A DNA stretch of 64,000 nucleotides from Mumia sp. Pv4-285 (GTDB lineage Bacteria > Actinomycetota > Actinomycetes > Propionibacteriales > Nocardioidaceae), in contig NZ_CP162023.1 of assembly GCF_041320275.1 (NCBI RefSeq), forward strand, positions 1,302,001 through 1,366,000, written 5' to 3'. Below, in pieces: positions 51,226-58,520 of the stretch. The stretch's first letter is position 1; the number at the start of each line of letters is the position of its first letter. The notes under the pieces are model-generated. The model was not told the DNA's origin and ran no database searches. It was given only the letters and a program-made list of their open reading frames with translations. The position numbers and the translations under genes were made by a program.

Positions 51226-51786
51226 ATGGCCTCCCCCCTCGACCGGACGTCGGGTCCCACGACCGCCTCGCCCCAGGTGGAGATCCGCCGCAGCGCCCGC
51301 AGACGCAAGTCTGTCCAGGCGTACCGCGACGGAGACCGCATCGTCATCCTCATGCCGGCCGGCTTCTCGCGTGCCGAGGAGAAGCGCTGGGTCGAGACGA
51401 TGGTGGCCAAGATCGAGAAGCGCGAGCGCCGTACGCGGCTCGACGACACCGACCTCCACGCCCGAGCCGACGCGCTCAGCGCGGAGTTCCTCGACGGTGC
51501 CGCTGACGCGGCGAGCGTGCGGTGGGTCGACAACCAGAAGCGACGCTGGGGGTCGTGCACGCCCGAGGACCGCACCATCCGCCTGTCGAGCCGGCTGCGC
51601 GACCTGCCCGACTGGGTGATCGACTACGTCCTCCTCCACGAGCTCGTCCACCTCCTCGTGCCGCACCACGGGCCCGAGTTCTGGGCGTACGTCGAGCGCT
51701 ACCCGCGCACGGAGCGTGCCCGCGGCTTCCTCGAAGGCGTCGCCGCGGGCGCCGCGTGGAAGACGGACGAGGACTGGGAGGGCTGA
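51226..51786 (+). CDS. SprT/YgjP-like M48-family metallopeptidase
   Basis: 186 residues. The zinc motif HELVH (138-142) with the following His148 in PHHGPEFW and an upstream RWGSC segment (RRWGSCTPEDRTIRLSS) are the YgjP/DUF45 pattern. Family members are intracellular or membrane-associated zinc proteases of poorly known role. ATG 51226 is chosen by the promoter hexamer. A repeated GGGCTGAGCCC sequence covers its stop. Confidence 0.82.
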   Translation: MASPLDRTSGPTTASPQVEIRRSARRRKSVQAYRDGDRIVILMPAGFSRAEEKRWVETMVAKIEKRERRTRLDDTDLHARADALSAEFLDGAADAASVRWVDNQKRRWGSCTPEDRTIRLSSRLRDLPDWVIDYVLLHELVHLLVPHHGPEFWAYVERYPRTERARGFLEGVAAGAAWKTDEDWEG

Positions 51787-51828
51787 GCCCGACTGAAGGC
51801 TGTCCCATTGGTGGGCTGAGCCCGACTG
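51781..51828 (+). repeat. Duplicated stop-region sequence
   Basis: GGCTGAGCCCGACTG occurs at 51781 and again at 51814; the first copy includes the peptidase stop codon. Each contains the palindrome GGGCTGAGCCC (the first preceded by G at 51780). Probably a short tandem duplication. Confidence 0.65.
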
Positions 51829-51938
51829 GAGGGAGGTGCCGGAGATCTGACCAGATCCCGTCAGGTTCTGCCGACGCGGTTCTGGCGACCTGGGGTGAAG
51901 ATGGGCCCATCAGATGTGCCCGCCCCCGGAGGAGCCCC

Positions 51939-53840
51939 ATGACTGCGCAGCACAACCCAGAGCCGCAGCTCGAGCCCGGTGCGGCCTCGCCGTCGCACCC
52001 GCTTCGACGCCGCACCGTCATCACCGGATCCGCCGCCGCTGCGGCGCTGGCCGCCGCCGGCTACGCGGCACCCGCGTCCGCCCACGGCAAGGGCCACGGC
52101 CACGGTCACGGTCACGGCGGTCGTGGCACCACGACCTTCACCGTCCTCGGCACGACCGACCTGCACGGCAACGTCTTCAACTGGGACTACTTCAAGAACG
52201 CCGAATACACCGACTCGGCCTCGAACGACATCGGCCTCGCCAAGATCTCGACGCTCGTCGACGCGATGCGCGAGGGCCACACCTCTCCGTGTCCGCTGCT
52301 CATTGACGCCGGAGACACGCTCCAGGGCACCTCACTCGCGTACTACTACGCCAAGATCGAGCCGATCGGCCGCAAGGTCGTGCACCCGATGGCCCGCGCG
52401 ATGAACGCGATCGGCTACGACGCCGCCGCGCTCGGCAACCATGAGTTCAACTACGGCATCCCGCTGCTCCGCACGTTCGAGCGGCAGTGCGACTTCCCGC
52501 TGCTCGGCGCCAACGCTCAGGACGCGGTGACCGGTCTGCCGGTGTTCCCGCCGTTCGTCATCAAGAAGGTGCGGGTCGGGCGCGAGACGATCCGCGTCGG
52601 CATCCTCGGGCTCACCAACCCGGGCATCGCGATCTGGGACAAGGCCAACGTCGAGGGCAAGATGGTGTTCCCGGGCCTCGTCGAGGTGGCCAAGCACTGG
52701 GTCCCCAAGATGCGCCGCGCGGGTGCGGACGTGGTGATCGTCTCCGCGCACTCCGGTGCCGACACGTCTTCCTCGTACGGCGACGCCCTCCCGTACCCGG
52801 AGAACTCCTCGAGCCTGGTCGCCGAGGAGGTGCCCGGCATCGACGCGATCCTGGTCGGCCACGCGCACGTCGAGATCGGACAGCGGATCGTCAAGAACAA
52901 GGCGACCGGCAAGGACGTCATCCTGACCGAGCCGCTGCGGTGGGGCATGCGGCTGTCGGCGATCGACGTCACGGTCAAGCGCAAGCGGCGCGGGTCGGGC
53001 TATGAGGTCGTCGGCGTCACCTCGCAGGTGCTCAACGCCAACACGGTGGCCGAGGACCCGGAGATCGTGAAGATGCTGACGGCCGACCACGAGAAGGTCG
53101 TCACCTACGTCAACTCGGTGATCGGCACGTCGCTCACGGCCATGTCGGCGGCGACGGCGCCGTGGGAGGACACCGCGGCGATCGACTTCATCAACTACGT
53201 GCAGGCCGACGCGGTCAAGAAGGCGATCGCCGGCACGCCCGAGGCCGATCTCCCGATGCTGAGCATCGCGGCCCCGTTCAACCGTGCGGCGGCGATCCCC
53301 GCGGGTGAGGTCTCCGTACGCGACGTGGCGGGGCTCTACATCTACGACAACACGCTGCTCGGCATCGTGTTCACCGGGGCGGAGGTCAAGGCGTACCTCG
53401 AGTTCTCGGCCCGCTACTTCAAGCCGGTCTCGGGCACCGGGCCGTTCCCGTCGAGCCAGGTCACCAACGCCGTGACCGACACCGCGCCGAACGGCACGCC
53501 GGACTACAACTACGACATCATGGGCGGCCTCGACGCCGCGTTGACCTACGACATCGACCTCGCGCAGCCGGTCGGTTCGCGCGTGGTCGGGCTCGCGTAC
53601 GGCGGGGCACCGGTGGCTGCGGACCAGCGGTTCGTGATCGCGATCAACAACTACCGCCAGTCCGGTGGCGGCAACTTCCCGGGCGTCAAGACCGCGCCGG
53701 TCGTCTACAACGCGCAGGTGGAGATCCGGCAGCTGCTGATCGACTGGGTCACGGAGGTCGGCACCATCGATCCGGCGCTGTTCGCGTCGCTCGACTGGCG
53801 CCTCGTCCACGCGGGGTCACCGATCACCGTCACCGCGTAG
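51939..53840 (+). CDS. Tat-exported 5'-nucleotidase / cyclic-nucleotide phosphodiesterase
   Basis: 633 residues. A twin-arginine signal (RRRTVITGSAAAAALAAAGY, then ASA) is followed by an unusual HGKGHGHGHGHGG run that may bind zinc or copper. The calcineurin-like metallophosphatase domain has TTDLHGN (about 73), GNHEFNYG (about 166) and GHAH (about 306); the C-terminal 5'-nucleotidase domain covers about 360-620 with the NNYRQSGGGNFPG loop. It releases nucleosides and phosphate from extracellular nucleotides. ATG with GGAGG upstream. Confidence 0.9.
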   Translation: MTAQHNPEPQLEPGAASPSHPLRRRTVITGSAAAAALAAAGYAAPASAHGKGHGHGHGHGGRGTTTFTVLGTTDLHGNVFNWDYFKNAEYTDSASNDIGLAKISTLVDAMREGHTSPCPLLIDAGDTLQGTSLAYYYAKIEPIGRKVVHPMARAMNAIGYDAAALGNHEFNYGIPLLRTFERQCDFPLLGANAQDAVTGLPVFPPFVIKKVRVGRETIRVGILGLTNPGIAIWDKANVEGKMVFPGLVEVAKHWVPKMRRAGADVVIVSAHSGADTSSSYGDALPYPENSSSLVAEEVPGIDAILVGHAHVEIGQRIVKNKATGKDVILTEPLRWGMRLSAIDVTVKRKRRGSGYEVVGVTSQVLNANTVAEDPEIVKMLTADHEKVVTYVNSVIGTSLTAMSAATAPWEDTAAIDFINYVQADAVKKAIAGTPEADLPMLSIAAPFNRAAAIPAGEVSVRDVAGLYIYDNTLLGIVFTGAEVKAYLEFSARYFKPVSGTGPFPSSQVTNAVTDTAPNGTPDYNYDIMGGLDAALTYDIDLAQPVGSRVVGLAYGGAPVAADQRFVIAINNYRQSGGGNFPGVKTAPVVYNAQVEIRQLLIDWVTEVGTIDPALFASLDWRLVHAGSPITVTA

Positions 53841-53882
53841 CCCCGCACGCGTCTCCGGCCGCCGCGCCTGCCCCTCACGCCC

Positions 53883-53976
53883 CCCCGTTTGGGGTGCTCA
53901 CACCTCAAGCGCGGCGATCGCACCGAAGATATGGGGTGCGATCGCGCCCCATCGGGTGTGAACACCTCAAACGGGG
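53883..53976. repeat. 94-bp palindromic element, copy 4
   Basis: Outer arms match at 20 of 22 positions. The central stem is perfect: GATCGCACC (53916-53924) with GGTGCGATC (53935-53943). It lies between the convergent nucleotidase and NUDIX genes. Confidence 0.85.
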
Positions 53977-54040
53977 AGCGGACGTGGCGGCGAAGCGGGG
54001 CGGAAGCGGCGTGGCGGCGGGGCGGCGCGGAACGGCAGCG

Positions 54041-54586
54041 TCAGGCCAGGGCGAGGCGCGACTGCGCGGCGGCGACCAGCGCGCGTACGGAGTCGTCCGT
54101 GTCCGGGAGCGCATCCACGTCGAACCAGGCGAGGTCGAGCGACTCGTCACTGATCGCGGGTACGGCGCCGGTCGCGGCGACGGCCAGCATCTGGACGTCG
54201 AGGTGCTGGGCGTCGTCGCGTCCGCCGCAGACGAGGCTGTGGCGGTCGAGGCGCAGCGGCTCCGGGTCGACGTCGAGCCCCGCGATGCCGGACTCCTCGG
54301 TGGCTTCGCGCAGCGCCGCCCCGCGCACGGTGACGTCACCGTCCTCGCAGTGCCCGCCGGTCTGGAGCCATCGCTGGAGCTTGCGGTGGAGCGTCAGCAG
54401 CACCTGCGAGCCGTCTGCCGACACGATGAGTGCGCTCGCCGTCAGGTGGTGCGGCAGGCAGGTGCGTTGGAGCGCGTCGGGCCGGTCGCGCAGGTGCGCC
54501 AGGTAGTCCTCGCGCAGCGCGTCCTGCTCGGCGTCGGGCGCGGCCCAGCCGGACAGGACGGCGTACGCGTCGGAGTGCAGGCTCAA
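54041..54586 (-). CDS. NUDIX hydrolase
   Basis: 181 residues. The Nudix box reads GGHCEDGDVTVRGAALREAT then EESG (77-100), the variant with an extra residue and Asp for the first Glu, seen in IPP-isomerase-like and house-cleaning members. The substrate is unknown. The start is TTG 54586, overlapping the stop of the DUF2342 gene (TTGA), which indicates coupled translation. Confidence 0.8.
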   Translation of the reverse strand: MSLHSDAYAVLSGWAAPDAEQDALREDYLAHLRDRPDALQRTCLPHHLTASALIVSADGSQVLLTLHRKLQRWLQTGGHCEDGDVTVRGAALREATEESGIAGLDVDPEPLRLDRHSLVCGGRDDAQHLDVQMLAVAATGAVPAISDESLDLAWFDVDALPDTDDSVRALVAAAQSRLALA

Positions 54587-56115
54587 CGGTCGGAGCCGGG
54601 GCGGCCTTCGCCCTCGCCGCCAGCACCCTCGTCGCCAGCACCCTCGTCGCCGTCGCCAGACCCGTCGGCCGGAGCGTTGCCGTCCGTCTTGTCGGCATCA
54701 GGCGTCCCGCCGTCGAGCAGGTCCGCGAGCGCGGCGTCGAAGTCGGCGTCGCTGGTGCTCTGCGCCACGTCGTCGTCGCCGTACGCGAAGCCGAGCGGGT
54801 CGTCGAGGTCAGCAGGCGTCGGCATCAGGTCGGGGTGCGACCAGACGGCGTCACGTGCCTCGGCCCCACGGCGGTCGCGCAGCGCCGCCCACAGGGCCGC
54901 GGCGTCGCGGAGTCGGCGGGGACGCAGCTCGAGACCGACGAGCGCCGCGAACGTCTGCTCGGCCGGACCGCCGGCTGCACGGCGTCGCCGCATCGCCTCG
55001 CGGAGCGCCGGGGCGCTCGGCATCCGGCCGTCGGTGGCCTGCGTGACGACGTCGTCGACCCAGCCCTCGACGAACGCGAGGAGCGCCTCGAGCCGGGTCA
55101 GCACCGCCTGCTGCTGCGGGGTGCGCTCGGGCTCGAAGAGGCCACCCTGGAGCGCCTCTTGGGCGGCTTCGAGGTTGGTGGGGTCGAGGCCGCGCATCTT
55201 CTCCTCGATCGAGGAGACGTCGATCGTCGTGCCGCGGCCGAACTCCTCGATCGTCGCGAGCATCCGACCGCGCAGCCACGGGGCGTGGGCGAAGAGCCGC
55301 TGGTGCGCGCACTCGCGCAGCGCGGCGTACAGGAAGACGTCGGTGTCGGTCTGGTCGAGGCCCTCGCCGAACGCGCGGACGTTCGCCGGGAGGAGTGCGG
55401 AGACGCCGGCCGGCCCGAGGGGGAGACCGACGTCGGTGGTGGAGAGGACCTCGGTCGCCAGCGTGCCGATCGCCTGACCGACCTGGCTGCCGAACATCGC
55501 GCCGCCGGCCTGGTTGAGGATGCCGACGAGGGGCCCGGCCATCGCCTTGGCCTCCTCGGGGAGCGCGTTGCCCATCGCCGCGACGACGTGCTCCGCGATC
55601 GGCTCGACCATGGCGCGCCAGGTCGGCATCGTCGACTCGACCCACTGCGAGCGGCTCCACGCGACGGAGCGCGTGGACGCGGCGGGGATGTCGGTCGCGG
55701 TGTCGAGCCAGACCTCGGCGAGACGCATCGCATCGTCGACGGCGGACGACTCGGTGCTCAGCGGAGACGGGTCGGGCGACGCGACGACCGTACGGCGTGC
55801 CACGTCGGTCGCGAGGTCCCAGTTCACGGCGCCCTCGTGGGGCGCGAACATGCGCTGCATCTGCTGCATGAGGAGGTTCATGTCGGGCATCTGCCCGCCT
55901 CCGCCTCCGAACATCTCGCCGAACCCGCCGAACAGTCCCTCCATCGGGGTCCCGGCGAACGGGTTGCTGCCGGCCGGGGTGTCGCCGCCGCCCTGGGAAG
56001 GACCGGGGACCTTGCCGAACCCGATGCCGTGATCGGGCGTGCGGTCGTCGCCGCTCGGCTTCCCCTCCGGGTCGTCGGGAAGGTCGTCGGGCTGGCGGTC
56101 CGCGTCGTCAGGCAT
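54583..56115 (-). CDS. DUF2342 zinc-metalloprotease-like protein (Rv3195-like)
   Basis: 510 residues. The Gly-rich N-terminus (NPFAGTPMEGLFGGFGEMFG) and the helical core with SQVGQAIGTLATEVL and LRECAHQRLFAHAPWL match the DUF2342 family, annotated as zinc metalloproteases on distant grounds. A standard HExxH is not visible; ECAHQRLF is the nearest equivalent. The C-terminus (about 440-510) is an acidic Gly/Asp/Glu low-complexity tail. ATG 56115 fits the hexamer at 56122. Confidence 0.78.
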   Translation of the reverse strand: MPDDADRQPDDLPDDPEGKPSGDDRTPDHGIGFGKVPGPSQGGGDTPAGSNPFAGTPMEGLFGGFGEMFGGGGGQMPDMNLLMQQMQRMFAPHEGAVNWDLATDVARRTVVASPDPSPLSTESSAVDDAMRLAEVWLDTATDIPAASTRSVAWSRSQWVESTMPTWRAMVEPIAEHVVAAMGNALPEEAKAMAGPLVGILNQAGGAMFGSQVGQAIGTLATEVLSTTDVGLPLGPAGVSALLPANVRAFGEGLDQTDTDVFLYAALRECAHQRLFAHAPWLRGRMLATIEEFGRGTTIDVSSIEEKMRGLDPTNLEAAQEALQGGLFEPERTPQQQAVLTRLEALLAFVEGWVDDVVTQATDGRMPSAPALREAMRRRRAAGGPAEQTFAALVGLELRPRRLRDAAALWAALRDRRGAEARDAVWSHPDLMPTPADLDDPLGFAYGDDDVAQSTSDADFDAALADLLDGGTPDADKTDGNAPADGSGDGDEGAGDEGAGGEGEGRPGSDR

Positions 56116-56121
56116 GTCTCC

Positions 56122-56154
56122 AACGTACCCGCGAGGCCCGCGGCACCCTAGGCT
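56122..56154. promoter_or_regulatory. Divergent promoters of the DUF2342 gene and moaE
   Basis: Minus-strand TACGTT (56122-56127) lies six bases before ATG 56115; plus-strand TAGGCT (56149-56154) lies eight bases before ATG 56163. Confidence 0.55.
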
Positions 56155-56162
56155 TGTTCGCC

Positions 56163-56588
56163 ATGAGCGATGTACTCCGGTTGATCGACGTGCGGGACGA
56201 GCCTCTCGACATCTCCGAGGTGTACGACGCGGTGGCCGACGACGCCGCCGGAGCGGTCGTGCTCTTCGTCGGCGCTGTCCGTGACCACGACTCCGGCAAG
56301 GAGGTCGACGGCCTCGAGTACTCGGCGCACGCGCGGGTCCTCCCGGTCCTGCAGGCGCTGGCCACCGAGGTGTCGGCCGGGACGCCCGTACGAGGGGTCG
56401 CGGTGGTGCACCGGGTCGGTGACCTCGACGTCGGTGAGCTGGCAGTCGTGGCTGCGGTGTCCGCCCCGCACCGGCCGGAGGCGTTCGAGGTGTGCCGCGC
56501 GCTCATCGAGCGGCTGAAGGCCGAGGTCCCGATCTGGAAGCACCAGCTGTTCGACGACGGCACCGACGAGTGGGTCGGCACCCCGTAG
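56163..56588 (+). CDS. moaE: Molybdopterin synthase catalytic subunit MoaE
   Basis: 141 residues. FVGAVRDHDSGKEVDGLEYS near residue 35 and the C-terminal LKAEVPIWKHQLF with DEWVG hold the conserved active-site lysines and the MoaD tail pocket. It inserts sulfur from MoaD thiocarboxylate into precursor Z. MoaD is not in the window. The gene supplies cofactor for enzymes such as the molybdenum hydroxylase at 10-14 kb. Single gene with its own promoter. Confidence 0.9.
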   Translation: MSDVLRLIDVRDEPLDISEVYDAVADDAAGAVVLFVGAVRDHDSGKEVDGLEYSAHARVLPVLQALATEVSAGTPVRGVAVVHRVGDLDVGELAVVAAVSAPHRPEAFEVCRALIERLKAEVPIWKHQLFDDGTDEWVGTP

Positions 56589-56623
56589 GGGCGCGCCTGG
56601 GGCGGCCGTGCGGCCCGGGTGCC

Positions 56624-56629
56624 TAGACT
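56624..56629 (+). promoter_or_regulatory. -10-like hexamer of the small membrane protein gene
   Basis: TAGACT, six bases, GTG 56636. Confidence 0.6.
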
Positions 56630-56635
56630 GAGCGG

Positions 56636-56905
56636 GTGAAGATCCTGCTGTGGCTGGCGGTGCCGCTCGCCGTGACGGCGCTCGCGATGGTGTGGGCAGC
56701 GTGGTACGCCCGCCGCGGCGCCGACGAGTCAGCGCGCGGCGGCGCCCGCCCCGGCCGTACGTGGGGTCCCGGCGACCCGGCGTACGCGCGGTTCAGCGAC
56801 GCCGTACGCCGCCCGCTGCCCGAGGCGGTCCACGCACGGCAGGCTCCCCAGCGCGCCAGCGGTGTCGTCGTACGCCGTTCGGGGCCGGTGAACGGGAAGC
56901 GATGA
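56636..56905 (+). CDS. Small single-pass membrane protein
   Basis: 89 residues, not recognised. One N-terminal hydrophobic helix (ILLWLAVPLAVTALAMVWAA) is followed by an Arg-rich cytoplasmic tail. It overlaps the PDZ-Lon gene by four bases (ATGA), so the two products may work together at the membrane. Coding is well supported by the promoter and overlap. Confidence 0.7.
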   Translation: MKILLWLAVPLAVTALAMVWAAWYARRGADESARGGARPGRTWGPGDPAYARFSDAVRRPLPEAVHARQAPQRASGVVVRRSGPVNGKR

Positions 56906-57951
56906 CTCGACGTACTTCCACCCTGGCTGCGGCCGGGCTGCTGGTCGTGAGCCTGTTCGCGGTGGCCATGCTGCTGCCCGTCCCGTACGTCACGATGCGC
57001 CCGGGCCCGACGGTCGACGCGCTCGGCGACTACGACGACAAGCCGGTGCTCGAGATCGAGGGCGCCAAGACGTACCCGACCGAGGGCGAGATCCGTCTGA
57101 CCACGGTCTCGGTGACCCGTGCCGACTCGCGCGTGAGCCTGCCGCAGGCGGTCATGGCGTACGTGAACCCCAAGGAGGCCGTCGTCCCGCGCGACCTCGT
57201 CTATCCCGAGGGTCAGACGGCCGAGGAGTCGAAGCAGGAGAACGCGGTCCAGATGCAGTCGTCGCAGCTGACCTCCGAGGCAGCGGCGCTCACGGAGGCC
57301 GGCTACGAGGTCGAGTCGGTCGTCACGGTCGCGTCGGTGGCCAAGGACGGACCGTCCGCGGGCGTGCTCGAGGTCGGTGACGTCCTCGTGAGCGTGGACG
57401 GGAAGAAGGTCACCGGGACGGAGCAGGCCGTGTCGCTCGTCTCGTCCCAGGAGCCCGGATCGGTCATCACGGTCGAGATCCGACGCGACGACAAGCCGAA
57501 GACCGTCGAGGTGACGTCCGAGAAGTCGCCCGACGACCCGACGAAGGCACGCATCGGCGTGAGCCTCGGCTCCGACGTCGAGCTGCCGTTCACGATCACC
57601 AACAACCTCGGCGCGTCGATCGGCGGCCCGAGCGCCGGCCTGGTCTTCGCGCTGTCGCTCTACGACATGCTCACCCCGGGCGCGCTCACCGACGGCGAGA
57701 CGATCGCCGGCACCGGGTCGATCGATGCCGCCGGCACGGTCGGTCCGATCGGTGGCATCCAGCAGAAGCTCGCCGGCGCTGCCGACGCGGACGCGACCGT
57801 GTTCATGGTCCCCGACGGCAACTGCGAAGAGGCGGCGGCCTCGGACGACTTCGGCATGCGACTCGTACGGGTCGCCACGCTGGACGACGCCATCAATGCG
57901 CTCGAGAAGCTCTCCGACGATCCGAAGGCCGAGGTGCCGACATGCAGCTGA
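56902..57951 (+). CDS. PDZ-domain Lon-like (S16) membrane protease
   Basis: 349 residues: an N-terminal membrane helix (about 8-28), a long extracytoplasmic region, a PDZ domain (about 130-215, with GPSAGVLEVGDVLVSVDGKK) and a Lon-type domain with catalytic Ser in IGGPSAGLVFAL (about 235) and Lys in GPIGGIQQK (about 290). It equals Rv3194c. It probably degrades membrane-near or secreted proteins. Overlaps neighbours on both sides, forming a tight four-gene conserved operon. Confidence 0.88.
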   Translation: MTRRTSTLAAAGLLVVSLFAVAMLLPVPYVTMRPGPTVDALGDYDDKPVLEIEGAKTYPTEGEIRLTTVSVTRADSRVSLPQAVMAYVNPKEAVVPRDLVYPEGQTAEESKQENAVQMQSSQLTSEAAALTEAGYEVESVVTVASVAKDGPSAGVLEVGDVLVSVDGKKVTGTEQAVSLVSSQEPGSVITVEIRRDDKPKTVEVTSEKSPDDPTKARIGVSLGSDVELPFTITNNLGASIGGPSAGLVFALSLYDMLTPGALTDGETIAGTGSIDAAGTVGPIGGIQQKLAGAADADATVFMVPDGNCEEAAASDDFGMRLVRVATLDDAINALEKLSDDPKAEVPTCS

Positions 57952-58460
57952 CACCCACGAACCCCCTCCGCGAGACCGCGCTCGAGATCGCGGAGGTCGC
58001 GCAGTCCTCCGGCTGGGACGTGCCGCCGCGCCTGTACGCGCTCGTGCGCACGGCGTCGCTGATCGCCGACGAGCCGGCGCTCGCCCGCGAGCTGGGGGTC
58101 GGCCCCGACGAGGCCGACGACTCGTACACCGCGGTGGAGCAGGACGAGCTCCCCATGGAGCGGTCGTTCGAGGACTTCGTGTCCGAGATCGTGTGGCCGC
58201 CGCAGGTCGACGGTACGGCGGTGGTGCTGGAGCGCCTGATGCTTCCGCCGGAGGCCGAGGGCGCCCTCCCGGAGGACGACTCGGTGGTCGACTTCGCCGC
58301 CGAGCACCCCGACCGCCAGGAGGTGCGGCTGACGGTCGCCGTCACCCGTGACGGACAGGCGCACTGCATCGTCGAGGCACGCGGGAGCGATTCACTCGCC
58401 GAGGGCCCGGATCTCGTTCCGGGACTCGTGACGATGCTTCGGCAGACTCTTGTGGAGTGA
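57942..58460 (+). CDS. PPA1309-family protein
   Basis: 172 residues, recognised from MQLTPTNPLRETALEIAE and the acidic Pro-rich middle (PPEAEGALPEDDSVVDF). The family occurs in Propionibacteriales and related actinobacteria without a known role; no enzyme motif is visible. It overlaps the Lon gene by ten bases and is followed 60 bases later by the UPF0182 gene. Confidence 0.8.
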   Translation: MQLTPTNPLRETALEIAEVAQSSGWDVPPRLYALVRTASLIADEPALARELGVGPDEADDSYTAVEQDELPMERSFEDFVSEIVWPPQVDGTAVVLERLMLPPEAEGALPEDDSVVDFAAEHPDRQEVRLTVAVTRDGQAHCIVEARGSDSLAEGPDLVPGLVTMLRQTLVE

Positions 58461-58520
58461 CCTGGCACACTGGCATCCCGGAACGCAGCCGTGCGCGAGC
58501 ACACCCAATGAAGGAGACTC

